Positions 53,223-61,841 of a DNA stretch of 64,000 nucleotides are shown in pieces. Position 1 is the stretch's first letter; the number at the start of each line of letters is the position of its first letter. The stretch spans positions 682,001 through 746,000 of the forward strand of contig NZ_SJOO01000001.1 in assembly GCF_004331265.1 (NCBI RefSeq), given 5' to 3'. The DNA comes from Enterobacter wuhouensis. Its GTDB lineage: Bacteria > Pseudomonadota > Gammaproteobacteria > Enterobacterales > Enterobacteriaceae. The notes under the pieces are model-generated. The model did no database searches, had not been told where the DNA came from, and saw only the letters and a list, made by a program, of their open reading frames with translations. The translations under genes were made by a program, and so were the position numbers.

Positions 53223-54224
53223 ATGAGTAAAATTGGTATTAACGGATTTGGACGTATCGGACGCCTTGTGCTGCGTCGCCTTCTTGAAACCCAGGACAGC
53301 AATACCGTCGTCGCCATCAATGACCTAACCTCTCCAAAAGTGCTGGCCTACCTGCTGAGGCATGACTCTAACTACGGCGGATTTCCGTGGAGCGTCGACT
53401 TCACCGAAGACGCGCTGATTGTCGATGGTAAAACCATCGCGGTTTACGCCGAAAAAGAGGCCAAACATATCCCCTGGAAATCGGCAGGCGTGGATATCGT
53501 CGTGGAATGCACCGGTTTTTATACCTCGGAAGAGAAATCCAGAGCGCATCTGGATGCAGGTGCCAAAAAGGTGCTGATCTCCGCCCCGGCGGGCGAGATG
53601 AAAACCATTGTGTTCAACGTTAACGACGACACTATCGATGCCAGCGACACCATCATCTCCGTCGCCTCCTGCACCACGAACTGCCTCGCCCCGCTGGCGA
53701 AAGCGCTCCACGACGCGTTCGGCATTAAGGTGGGCACCATGACCACCATTCACGCCTATACGGGTACGCAGGCGCTGGTAGATGGGCCGCGCGGGAAAGA
53801 TCTGCGCGCCTCGCGCGCGGCGGCGGAAAACATCATTCCCCACACGACCGGTGCCGCCAAGGCCATTGGGCTGGTGATCCCGGCGCTGAGCGGCAGGCTG
53901 AAAGGTCATGCGCAGCGCGTGCCGGTCAAAACGGGTTCCGTAACGGAGCTGGTGGCCATTCTTGAGAAAAAGGTCACGGTGGAGGAGATCCACGCCGCGC
54001 TGAAAAAAGCCACCCAGGGCAACAAATCCTTTGGCTACACCGACGAGGAAATTGTCTCCTCCGACGTGATCGGCTCACACTTCGGTTCGATATTTGACGC
54101 GACGCAGACGGAAGTGACCGAGGCGGGCGATGTGCAGCTGGTGAAGGCCGTCGCCTGGTATGACAACGAGTATGGGTTCGTCACGCAGCTGGTGCGGACC
54201 CTGGATAAATTTGCCTCGCTGTAA
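53223..54224 (+). CDS. gapC: glyceraldehyde-3-phosphate dehydrogenase GapC, intact
   Basis: 333-residue NAD-dependent GAPDH. The nucleotide motif INGFGRIGR is at 5-13 and Asp34 marks NAD specificity. The active-site Cys150 is in SCTTNC, with His177 in IHAY, and the C-terminal WYDNEYGF is typical. CAGGAG precedes the ATG. It is in the cybB-gapC-aldA neighbourhood of E. coli, where gapC is a disrupted pseudogene in K-12. Here the frame is full length with every catalytic residue, so it should be active. It is a second GAPDH in addition to GapA, which is presumably elsewhere. Confidence 0.94.
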   Translation: MSKIGINGFGRIGRLVLRRLLETQDSNTVVAINDLTSPKVLAYLLRHDSNYGGFPWSVDFTEDALIVDGKTIAVYAEKEAKHIPWKSAGVDIVVECTGFYTSEEKSRAHLDAGAKKVLISAPAGEMKTIVFNVNDDTIDASDTIISVASCTTNCLAPLAKALHDAFGIKVGTMTTIHAYTGTQALVDGPRGKDLRASRAAAENIIPHTTGAAKAIGLVIPALSGRLKGHAQRVPVKTGSVTELVAILEKKVTVEEIHAALKKATQGNKSFGYTDEEIVSSDVIGSHFGSIFDATQTEVTEAGDVQLVKAVAWYDNEYGFVTQLVRTLDKFASL

Positions 54225-54227
54225 GGC

Positions 54228-54256
54228 AAAAACCCCCTCTCCTGCGGGAGAGGGGT
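54228..54256 (-). terminator. terminator of aldA
   Basis: On the minus strand CCCCTCTCC (54255-54247), loop CGCA, GGAGAGGGG (54242-54234), followed by a short G and TTTTT. It is six bases past the aldA stop. On the plus strand, facing gapC, there is no good U-tract. A related palindrome is at 61803-61823. Confidence 0.75.
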
Positions 54257-54261
54257 ATTCA

Positions 54262-55701
54262 TTAAGACTGTAGATAGACCACCTGCGTTTGCAGATATTC
54301 ATTCAGCCCGTGCTTACCGTCCGCGCCGCCAATCCCGGACTTGCGCCAGCCCGCGTGGAAGCCCTGCATGGCTTCAAAGTTCTCGCGGTTAATATAGGTT
54401 TCGCCAAACTTCAGCCCTTTAATCGCCTTCATGGCGACGTTCAGATCCTGAGTATAGAGTGATGACGTTAAGCCGTAGTCGCTGTCGTTAGCCATTTTCA
54501 GCGCCTCCTCCAGCGTATCAAAAACCACCACCGGCAGTACCGGGCCAAACGTCTCTTCATGCATAATCGCCATTTCCTGGCGCACGTCCAGCAGCAGCGT
54601 CGGCGGATAATAGTAGCCTTTCCCCTCGACCGCCTTGCCGCCGAGCACCACTTTCGCCCCTTCCTGTACCGCGCGCGCCACTTTCTGTTCCACGCGCTCA
54701 AGCGCGGCGGCGTTAATCAACGGCCCCATCGCAATGTCGTTTCGTTCGGCGGGATTGCCAAACTGAACGGCTTTCATCGCTTCCCCAAGACGGTTAACGA
54801 AGCGGTCATAAATCCCTTTCTGCACGTAGACGCGCTCGGCGCAGTTACATACCTGCCCGGTGTTGATGACGCGGGAATCGACGATGGCTTTTACCGCCAG
54901 CTCCAGGTTGGCATCATCCATTACAATGGCGGGCGCTTTACCGCCCAGCTCAAGCCCTACTTTGGTGATGTTTTTCGCCGCCGCCGCCATGATCTTCTCA
55001 CCCGCGCCGACGCTGCCGGTCATGCTGACCATCGCCACTTTTGGATTCCCCGCCAGCTCCTGGCCGACGGTTTCGCCCCGGCCCAGCACCAGGTTGAAGA
55101 CCCCTTTAGGCAGGCCAATGTCGTCGACGATTTTGGCAAAAGCAACGGCGTTATTAGGCGTAAATTCGCTTGGCTTAATGACGATGGTGTTTCCCGTCAG
55201 CAGCGCGGGCGCGAGCTTGCGGGCAATCAGAAAGAACGGGAAGTTCCACGGCAGGATGCCGGTGGTGACGCCCAGGGCGCGCTTGAAGACCAGAATGTTC
55301 TCGCCGGGACGGTCGCTCTGGATAATTTCCCCTTCGTAGCGACGCGCCCACTCGGCCATATAGTCGATGTAGTCGGCGGTAAAGTTAACTTCTACCTCCG
55401 CCAGCTGCTGAATTTTGCCGCCTTCTGCCACGATCAGGGCGCTGATTTCGCTCACGCGCTCGCGGATACCGGCGGAGATTTTACGCAGCCAGCCGGCGCG
55501 TTCGATGGCGGGCAACGCCTCCCACTGAGGCTGAGCGCGCTCGGCGGCGTCGATGGCCCTGGCCGCATCTTCAGCGCGACCGTCGGGAATACGGGAAATG
55601 ACCTCTTCGGTGGCCGGGTTGATGACATCAATCCAGGCGTCGCCCTGCCAGGTAACAAACTGTCCGTCGATATACATAGGATGTTGTACGGGTACTGTCA
55701 T
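54262..55701 (-). CDS. aldA: lactaldehyde dehydrogenase / glycolaldehyde dehydrogenase
   Basis: 479 residues, the same length as E. coli AldA. This NAD-dependent enzyme oxidises L-lactaldehyde (from fucose and rhamnose) and glycolaldehyde. Catalytic residues Asn153 (PWNFPF), Glu251 (LELGGK) and Cys285 (NTGQVCNC) are present. It begins 38 bp from the terminator side of gapC and converges with it. A CRP-like site and an 11-bp inverted repeat upstream fit the known catabolite (CRP) and ArcA control of the E. coli gene. Confidence 0.96.
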   Translation of the reverse strand: MTVPVQHPMYIDGQFVTWQGDAWIDVINPATEEVISRIPDGRAEDAARAIDAAERAQPQWEALPAIERAGWLRKISAGIRERVSEISALIVAEGGKIQQLAEVEVNFTADYIDYMAEWARRYEGEIIQSDRPGENILVFKRALGVTTGILPWNFPFFLIARKLAPALLTGNTIVIKPSEFTPNNAVAFAKIVDDIGLPKGVFNLVLGRGETVGQELAGNPKVAMVSMTGSVGAGEKIMAAAAKNITKVGLELGGKAPAIVMDDANLELAVKAIVDSRVINTGQVCNCAERVYVQKGIYDRFVNRLGEAMKAVQFGNPAERNDIAMGPLINAAALERVEQKVARAVQEGAKVVLGGKAVEGKGYYYPPTLLLDVRQEMAIMHEETFGPVLPVVVFDTLEEALKMANDSDYGLTSSLYTQDLNVAMKAIKGLKFGETYINRENFEAMQGFHAGWRKSGIGGADGKHGLNEYLQTQVVYLQS

Positions 55702-55723
55702 AACCTGCTCCTGTAATTACACT

Positions 55724-55754
55724 GTTTTTAACAAGTAAACTTATTGTTAAAAAC
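55724..55754. promoter_or_regulatory. 11-bp inverted repeat upstream of aldA
   Basis: GTTTTTAACAA (55724-55734) and TTGTTAAAAAC (55744-55754) are perfect inverted repeats around a 9-bp spacer, 23 bp before the aldA start. The TTAACA/TGTTAA cores are reminiscent of ArcA-type sites but the symmetry suggests a dimeric regulator. Confidence 0.5.
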
Positions 55755-55795
55755 TACAGTTGCAGGCGAAGTTGCCTACTCTATCACGCTGTTTT

Positions 55796-55811
55796 TGTGA
55801 GATATCTCAAA
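55796..55811 (-). promoter_or_regulatory. CRP-like site upstream of aldA
   Basis: TGTGA-GATATC-TCAAA matches the CRP consensus TGTGA-N6-TCACA at 9 of 10 arm positions. It is about 95-110 bp before the aldA start, a position where CRP could activate. Catabolite control of aldA is known in E. coli. Confidence 0.6.
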
Positions 55812-55899
55812 AAAGAACCGGGTCAACAAAAGGTCATCATTACAAATTCGCAACATCAATTGCCCGTTTGCGGCAAAGGTTACGCAAACGGGCAACGGC

Positions 55900-56691
55900 T
55901 CAGGAAACTGAACGTTGGTTCAGCAGCCCGGTCAGGATTGTGTCCTGCCGCAACGTCTCCCACGCCGCGCTCACCGCATCGGGAAATTCAACGTGGGTAA
56001 TGAAATCGCGCCCCGCCGGGCCATAGCCGTTGATGTCATCATACAGGCGCGGAAGCTCCCCCAGCAGCAGCGAGATATAGCGTTCAACCGGCCACAGGCC
56101 GTCGCGATCCGGGCTAAACGCCACGCCGCCCTCACCGTTATGAAGACGGGGAATAAAGCCCGGATGGCTTAGCCACTGCGGTGAGACAGGCTCATCGCGG
56201 CACACCCGGGCGAAGGTTGCCAGCGTACGGCGCTGCATGGTGGGGTCTTGCACGACCAGCACCCGCCCGGCGCGCTGCCGATGCCGTTTGAGCAGTTCCC
56301 AACTAAAGCGGGCATTTTCCCCGCAGTTGGTTGAGCGATCTTCAATCAGGATTTGGCTGGTGGGGATCTGCCAGAACCGGCTGGCGATATCCCCCAGGAT
56401 GCTCGCCTCCGCGCGCCCGGCGGTGGGGATCGCGTGATAGCGAGGATGACCGGCAACGGCTGCATATAAAAATGAGGTCGAATGCCCGATCCCGCCGCTG
56501 ATCAGGAGCGGAATACCGTTTTGCGCGGCGATGCGGCACGCCGCGTCAATCGTGGGAATCACCGCATTTCCGGCCAGGATTACTCTGTCAACGTCAGACA
56601 CCTGTCGGTCATCCTGCGCCAGCCACGCCCCGACGGTGTTGATTGCCGCCAGCGTGGCGTCCGGCAAGCCGGGAATGTTAGCCTGTTCCAT
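55900..56691 (-). CDS. ydcF: YdcF, DUF218 (SanA/ElyC-like) protein
   Basis: 263 residues, like E. coli YdcF (266). It is a DUF218 protein with a Rossmann-like core. Conserved segments include VDRVILAGNAVIP (about 34-46), the glycine turn LLISGGIGHS (about 62-71), and EDRSTNCGENARFS (about 118-131). E. coli YdcF has been reported to bind S-adenosylmethionine. Its function is unknown. It lacks a signal peptide, in contrast to SanA. GGAGGAGA precedes the ATG. It is monocistronic between aldA and the efflux operon, in the same order as E. coli (hrpA-ydcF-aldA) but with a four-gene insert between ydcF and hrpA. Confidence 0.92.
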   Translation of the reverse strand: MEQANIPGLPDATLAAINTVGAWLAQDDRQVSDVDRVILAGNAVIPTIDAACRIAAQNGIPLLISGGIGHSTSFLYAAVAGHPRYHAIPTAGRAEASILGDIASRFWQIPTSQILIEDRSTNCGENARFSWELLKRHRQRAGRVLVVQDPTMQRRTLATFARVCRDEPVSPQWLSHPGFIPRLHNGEGGVAFSPDRDGLWPVERYISLLLGELPRLYDDINGYGPAGRDFITHVEFPDAVSAAWETLRQDTILTGLLNQRSVS

Positions 56692-56920
56692 TGCGGTCTC
56701 CTCCTGATATGGTCTCTTAGGGTAGCGGCATTAGCCTGACGGGCGCAACCGTGGGCACGCTTCACGCAGGTGAGCCCGCCCTCATTTCGTTTTTTTCCTT
56801 AACTATCCCTTCAACATGCGGTTAACATGCGATACTCATATTCACTTGAATTATGATTTACGTCAGACGTAGAATCATTAGCCCGCTCACTATTCAACTA
56901 TTGCTAAGGTAAACGTCGCT

Positions 56921-58573
56921 ATGCGCCTGCCCCAACGCGATCCTTATGCTCCTCGCGAGTGGCAGCCACATGAGAAGCCCGCCCTGCTGGGTTCACCCTC
57001 TACGCCGGAACACCCTACTCCGAAGCGAATTGCCTACGGCATCGTTGGACTGCTGGTGTGCCTGACGGGCGCGCTCGGTAACGCGGTCGTGACCGCCAAC
57101 CTGCAAAACCTGCAGGGAACCTTCGGGGCATGGTCGACGGAGATCGCCTGGCTGCCCGCCGTCTACGTCATGACCAACGTCTCCATCAACCTGCTGCTGG
57201 TGAAATTCCGCCAGCAGTACGGGCTGCGGGCGTTTACGGAGGGGTTCCTGGTGCTTTATGTGCTGGTGACCTTTTTCCACCTGTTTGTAAACGACCTCAG
57301 CTCGGCGCTGATGGTGCGAGCCGCGCACGGCATGGTCGCGGCTGCGCTCAGTTCGCTCGGTATCTATTATCAGATTCAGGCCTGGCCCGCGAAGCACCGT
57401 CTGAAAGCCCTGACGATTGGTATTACCGGCTCGTCGCTGGCGATCCCCATCGCGCGGCTGTTTTCAACCGAGCTGCTCCAGCTCGACGAGTGGCGAGGGC
57501 TTTACTTCTTTGAGCTGGGGCTGGCGCTGATATCGCTGGCCTGCGTGATGGTGCTCAAGCTGCCGCCGGGCGACCGCCGTAAGGTTTTCGAGAAGAAAGA
57601 TTTTGTGACCTTCTTTCTGCTGGCGCCCGGGATGGCGCTGCTGTGCGCGGTGCTCTCTTTGGGCCGTCTTGACTGGTGGTTTGAAGCGCCGTGGATTGGC
57701 TGGTCGCTGGCGCTATCGCTGGTGTTGATTGTCTCTGCGATTATGTTTGAACATAACCGCAGCAATCCCTTGCTCAATACCCGCTGGCTCTCAAGCGGCA
57801 GTATCGTGCGTCTGGGGTTAATTATGCTGTTGATCCGCATCGTGCTGGCGGAGCAGAACACCGGGGTTATCGGCTGGCTACAGTACGTTGGCCTGCAAAA
57901 CGAACAGATGACGCACCTGGCGTGGTCTATTTTCGCCGGCATCGCCTGCGGGATCGTCGCCAGCTGTTTAACGATCAAGCCCACTAAGCTCGCGTGGCCC
58001 ATCATTACCTCGCTGGCGCTGATGATTGTGGCCTCCCTGCTCGACAGCCGGTCGACCAGCCTGACCCGCCCGGACCAGCTGATGCTGAGCCAGTTCCTGC
58101 TGGGCTTCGGCAGCGCCTTCTTTCTTGCCCCGGCAATGCTGGCCGCCATCGGTGGCGTCATCGCCGAACCGCGCAACCTGGTTAGCTTCTCGGTGATGTT
58201 CGGCATGAGCCAGAATATCGGCGGCCTGCTCGGCTCAGCGATCCTCGGCACCTTCCAGACCTGGCGCGAGAAATACCACTCCAGCCTGCTGGCCGAACAG
58301 CTCACCACGCTCAATCCCCTGGTGAACGAGCGCATTCAGGCCTATACCCAGATGTATCAGAGCCTGATTGGCGACAGTTCCCTGCTGGGTACCCAGGCCA
58401 TCACGCAGCTGCAGACGGTCACCGCCCTTGAGGCGAATATTCTGGCTTATAACGACACTTATCTTCTGACGGCGAGCATTGCCGCCGCCACGCTGGTGTG
58501 GATTTTATGGCGCTTGTTGCGCCTGCGCATAACTGCCCGCATGGCCCTGAAGAAGGCCACGGGCAACAAATAA
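56921..58573 (+). CDS. MFS transporter, EmrB/QacA (DHA2) type, 14 membrane helices
   Basis: A 550-residue drug/proton antiporter-like inner-membrane protein. A hydrophilic N-terminus of about 35 residues is followed by roughly 14 hydrophobic segments. The first shows GLLVCLTGALGNAVVTANLQ, where the EmrB motif A-x-L-D-x-T-I-V is altered to GNAVVTANL, so the otherwise conserved acidic residue in helix 1 is absent. The C-terminal half after TM13 has an unusually long polar segment (about 455-510). It is the first gene of an MFS-adaptor-outer membrane operon. Substrate unknown, drug or aromatic compound export likely. Confidence 0.88.
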   Translation: MRLPQRDPYAPREWQPHEKPALLGSPSTPEHPTPKRIAYGIVGLLVCLTGALGNAVVTANLQNLQGTFGAWSTEIAWLPAVYVMTNVSINLLLVKFRQQYGLRAFTEGFLVLYVLVTFFHLFVNDLSSALMVRAAHGMVAAALSSLGIYYQIQAWPAKHRLKALTIGITGSSLAIPIARLFSTELLQLDEWRGLYFFELGLALISLACVMVLKLPPGDRRKVFEKKDFVTFFLLAPGMALLCAVLSLGRLDWWFEAPWIGWSLALSLVLIVSAIMFEHNRSNPLLNTRWLSSGSIVRLGLIMLLIRIVLAEQNTGVIGWLQYVGLQNEQMTHLAWSIFAGIACGIVASCLTIKPTKLAWPIITSLALMIVASLLDSRSTSLTRPDQLMLSQFLLGFGSAFFLAPAMLAAIGGVIAEPRNLVSFSVMFGMSQNIGGLLGSAILGTFQTWREKYHSSLLAEQLTTLNPLVNERIQAYTQMYQSLIGDSSLLGTQAITQLQTVTALEANILAYNDTYLLTASIAAATLVWILWRLLRLRITARMALKKATGNK

Positions 58574-58594
58574 TAGAGAGTTTCTGGAGAGTTT

Positions 58595-59677
58595 ATGAGT
58601 CAGCAGGATGCCGCCAAAGAGCAGGCCAACACGCGCAAAAACGTGCGCATTGTTTCGGTATTCACCGCCGCCGCCATCGGTATTGTCGGCGTGCTGGCGA
58701 TCCTCTACGCCTGGCAGCTGCCGCCGTTTACCCGGCACGCGCAGTTTACGGATAACGCCTACGTGCGCGGCCAGACGACGTTTATCAGCCCGCAGGTGAA
58801 TGGTTATATCACCGAGGTGAACGTACAGGACTTTGTGCAGGTAAAAAAAGGCGACGTGCTGCTTCAGATAGACGATCGTATCTATCGCCAGCGGGTCCAT
58901 CAGGCCGAGGCGCAGCTGGCGATGAAAATTGCCGCGCTGAAGAACAACCTGCAGCAGCGTAAAAGCGCCGAAGCGACGATCGCGAAAAACGAGGCGGTGC
59001 TGAAAAATGCGCGCGCCCAGAGCCTGAAAACCCAGGCGGACCTCAGGCGCGTGAAGGATTTAACGGCAGACGGGTCGCTCTCCATTCGCGAGCGCGACGC
59101 GGCGCTTGCCAGCGCCGCACAGGGTAGCGCCGACATCGACCAGGCCAAAGCGTCGCTTGAGATGTCGCGCCAGGACCTGCAGACCGTTATCGTCAATCGC
59201 GGTTCGCTTGAGGCGGATGTCGAAAATGCGAAAGCAGCGCTGGAGCTGGCGCAGATCGACCTGCAAAACACCCGCATTATTGCCCCGCGCGACGGCCAGC
59301 TCGGCCAGATTGCCGTGCGTCTTGGCGCGTACGTTACCGCCGGAACGCACCTGACCACGCTGGTCCCGCCGCAGCACTGGGTGATCGCCAACATCAAAGA
59401 GACACAGCTCGCGAATTTACGCGTCGGACAGCCGGTCAAATTTACCGTCGATGCGCTTAACGACAAGGCCTATCAGGGCCGGGTGGAGAGCATTTCTCCG
59501 GCGACGGGCGTCGAATTCAGCGCGATTACCCCGGATAACGCCACCGGCAACTTTGTCAAAATCGCGCAGCGTATTCCGGTGCGCATCGAGGTGCTTGGCA
59601 AACCTGAAGACTCAGCCCTGCTGCGCCCAGGCATGTCGGTGCAGGTGACGATTGATACGCGGGAGGCGAAGCCATGA
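58595..59677 (+). CDS. EmrA-type membrane fusion protein
   Basis: 360-residue periplasmic adaptor. One N-terminal membrane helix (about 18-40, AAIGIVGVLAILYAW) leads to a lipoyl-like half with FTDNAYVRGQTTFISPQVNG, which is the EmrA signature. A coiled-coil hairpin (about 95-210) and a beta-barrel domain (IIAPRDGQLGQIAVRLG) follow. It is 21 bp after the MFS gene and overlaps the next gene by four bases (ATGA). It forms the periplasmic bridge of a tripartite efflux pump together with the flanking genes. Confidence 0.92.
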   Translation: MSQQDAAKEQANTRKNVRIVSVFTAAAIGIVGVLAILYAWQLPPFTRHAQFTDNAYVRGQTTFISPQVNGYITEVNVQDFVQVKKGDVLLQIDDRIYRQRVHQAEAQLAMKIAALKNNLQQRKSAEATIAKNEAVLKNARAQSLKTQADLRRVKDLTADGSLSIRERDAALASAAQGSADIDQAKASLEMSRQDLQTVIVNRGSLEADVENAKAALELAQIDLQNTRIIAPRDGQLGQIAVRLGAYVTAGTHLTTLVPPQHWVIANIKETQLANLRVGQPVKFTVDALNDKAYQGRVESISPATGVEFSAITPDNATGNFVKIAQRIPVRIEVLGKPEDSALLRPGMSVQVTIDTREAKP

Positions 59678-61053
59678 CGCTGCGCCCCCTAGCCGGCCTG
59701 CTGATCGCCGTCATTCTGGCGGGATGCCAGTCGGTGGACGTTGAACCGGCAAAATCGTCCCTGCATATCCCGGCGCAATGGCGCACCGATGCAGGCCCCG
59801 CCAGCCAGGTAGAACAGCTCTGGTGGCGAAGCTTTCACGACAGTAACCTCAACCGCTACGTGGATGAGGCGCTCAAAAACAACAGCGACGTGCTGATTGC
59901 CCGCGAGCGCGTGAACGAATATCAGGCGCGGGTCTATGCCGCCGACGGCAGCCTGTTCCCGTCGCTTGAGGCGGGCGTGACGGGCACCCGCGCCCGTTCG
60001 CAATCCGCCGCCACCGGTCTGCCGGTCTACGGCACGCTGTACAAAGGCAGCCTCACCGCCAGCTACGATGTTGATCTCTGGGGCGTGAACCGCAGCACCG
60101 CCCGCGCCGCCGAGGCCTCGCTGGAGGCGCAAAAAGCCGCTGCCGCGGCGGCGGATTTAACCGTTGCGTCGTCGGTAGCTACCGGATACGTCACCCTGCT
60201 CTCGCTGGATGAACAGCTGCGCGTCACCGAATCCACGCTAAAGTCGCGCGAAGCGGCGTTCAACCTTGCCAAACGGCAGTTTGAAACGGGATACACCTCG
60301 CGGCTGGAGCTCATGCAGTCCGACTCTGAACTGCGATCCACACGGGCGCAGGTGCCCGTGCTCCGGCATCGGATTGCTCAGCAGGAAAACGCGCTGGGCC
60401 TGCTGCTTGGCGGTAATCCGGGCAATATCGCACGTGGCGACAGGTTTGACGCGCTTACGCCGCTCCACCTGCCGTCGCAGTTGCCGTCGACGCTACTTAA
60501 TCGCCGTCCGGATATCGTGCAGGCGGAACGCCAGCTTATTGCAGCCGACGCAACGCTGGCGGCGTCGCGTGCCAGCCTGCTCCCGTCGATCAACCTCACC
60601 GCAACCGGATCGATACAGGATCGTACCCTGTCCGGCCTGCTGGATAACCCGCTGCAGCTCTGGAGTGCAGGCGGCAGCATTCTGGCGCCGCTGCTGAACC
60701 GCCAGGCGCTAAATGCGCAGGTTGATATTTCCCAGTCCCAGCGTAATCAGGCTCTCTATTCCTACGAAAAAGTGGTGCGAAATGCTTTTGCAGAGGTGAA
60801 TGATAGCCTTGACGCCATAACGCGCTATCAGGAACAGCTGACGGAGCTGCTTGCCCAGCAGGACGTGGCGCAGGAGACGCTGCGGATTGCGCAAAACCGC
60901 TACAGCAACGGCTATTCGTCCTATCTGGACGTGCTTGACGCGCAGCGTACGCTGTACTCGGTGCAAACCAGCGTGGTACAGGTAAAAAATAATCTGCTGC
61001 TGGCGCAAATTGACTTGTATAAAGCGCTGGGCGGCGGATGGGTAAGTGCCTGA
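59674..61053 (+). CDS. outer-membrane efflux lipoprotein (NodT/OprM family)
   Basis: A 459-residue lipoprotein with lipobox LAGC (Cys18) after a short hydrophobic signal. Two TolC-like repeats follow, including WWRSFHDSNLNRYVDEALKN (start of the mature part) and DLWGVNRSTARAAEASLEAQ. It is a channel partner for the MFS and EmrA-type genes upstream, coupled to the adaptor by a four-base overlap. Such three-part operons export drugs, bile acids, or plant aromatics. The substrate is not evident. A REP-like palindrome follows. Confidence 0.92.
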   Translation: MTLRPLAGLLIAVILAGCQSVDVEPAKSSLHIPAQWRTDAGPASQVEQLWWRSFHDSNLNRYVDEALKNNSDVLIARERVNEYQARVYAADGSLFPSLEAGVTGTRARSQSAATGLPVYGTLYKGSLTASYDVDLWGVNRSTARAAEASLEAQKAAAAAADLTVASSVATGYVTLLSLDEQLRVTESTLKSREAAFNLAKRQFETGYTSRLELMQSDSELRSTRAQVPVLRHRIAQQENALGLLLGGNPGNIARGDRFDALTPLHLPSQLPSTLLNRRPDIVQAERQLIAADATLAASRASLLPSINLTATGSIQDRTLSGLLDNPLQLWSAGGSILAPLLNRQALNAQVDISQSQRNQALYSYEKVVRNAFAEVNDSLDAITRYQEQLTELLAQQDVAQETLRIAQNRYSNGYSSYLDVLDAQRTLYSVQTSVVQVKNNLLLAQIDLYKALGGGWVSA

Positions 61054-61058
61054 AAACC

Positions 61059-61088
61059 TGCCGGGTAAAGCGTAGCCGCCAACCGGCA
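61059..61088. repeat. REP-like palindrome after the efflux operon
   Basis: TGCCGG (61059-61064) and CCGGCA (61083-61088) around GTAAAGCGTAGCCGCCAA, a slightly degraded REP unit in the 57-bp gap before the methyltransferase gene. Confidence 0.55.
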
Positions 61089-61110
61089 ATCCCTCTCAAG
61101 GAGTCAATCT

Positions 61111-61770
61111 ATGCAACAACAGTGGTCTGCAGTAGATAATTACATGATTTCTTCACTCATACCCGAAGATGACGTGCTCCTGCGGGTTCTTGAGAATAAT
61201 AAGCGCGCCGGGCTACCCGAGCACGATGTCGCCGCCAATCAGGGGCAGCTGCTGGCGCTGTTCGTGCGCATGACGCAGGCAAGACGCATTCTTGAGATCG
61301 GGACCCTGGGCGCCTATAGCTCGATCTGGATGGCGCGCGCCCTGCCGCCGGACGGAAAGCTGGTTACGCTTGAAGCGGACCCAGCGCATGCAGAGGTTGC
61401 GCGGCAGAATATCCAGCTGGCCGGACTTAACGATCGCATTGAACTCATCGAAGGGCCCGCGCTGCCGTCACTGGAACAGTTTGGCGACGTTCCCCCGTTC
61501 GATCTGATCTTTATTGATGCCGATAAGCCGAACAATCCCGGCTATCTGGAGTGGGCGCTTCACTATTCTCGTCCCGGCACGGTGATTATCGGCGATAACG
61601 TGGTGCGCGACGGCGAGGTCATTAACGGCCAAAGCGACGACGCGCGGGTGCAGGGCGTGCGGCGTTTTATCGAGATGATTGGGGATAATCCGCGGTTAAC
61701 CGCCACCGCGCTTCAAACGGTGGGGGTTAAGGGATGGGATGGGTTTACGCTGGCGATGGTGAACGGGTGA
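61111..61770 (+). CDS. SAM-dependent O-methyltransferase (class I, catechol/caffeoyl-CoA type)
   Basis: 219 residues. The SAM-binding loop ILEIGTLGAYSSIWMA (about 60-75), acidic residue in LVTLEAD (about 86-92) and the DLIFIDADKPN motif (about 131-141) with metal-binding Asp are those of divalent-metal O-methyltransferases. AAGGAG precedes the ATG. It is 57 bp after the efflux operon in the same direction, so it may modify the exported phenolic compound or be independent. The acceptor substrate is unknown. Confidence 0.88.
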   Translation: MQQQWSAVDNYMISSLIPEDDVLLRVLENNKRAGLPEHDVAANQGQLLALFVRMTQARRILEIGTLGAYSSIWMARALPPDGKLVTLEADPAHAEVARQNIQLAGLNDRIELIEGPALPSLEQFGDVPPFDLIFIDADKPNNPGYLEWALHYSRPGTVIIGDNVVRDGEVINGQSDDARVQGVRRFIEMIGDNPRLTATALQTVGVKGWDGFTLAMVNG

Positions 61771-61802
61771 AAAAATGTGCGGGCTGATGCCCTCACCCCG
61801 AC

Positions 61803-61823
61803 CCTCTCCCACAGGGAGAGGGA
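61803..61823. repeat. CCCTCTCCC palindrome, dispersed enterobacterial repeat
   Basis: CCCTCTCCC (61803-61811), ACA, GGGAGAGGG (61815-61823), preceded by CCCTCACCCCGA, lies between the convergent methyltransferase and hrpA genes. It shares the CCCTCTCC core with the aldA terminator palindrome. It lacks a U-tract on either side, so I call it a repeat rather than a terminator. Confidence 0.6.
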
Positions 61824-61841
61824 GAAAACCGGGCAAGGGTT

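Noticed and set aside
61803..61823. Terminator between the methyltransferase gene and hrpA
   Set aside because: The stem is strong, but there is no U-tract on either strand and the flanks match a dispersed enterobacterial palindrome, so it is listed as a repeat.
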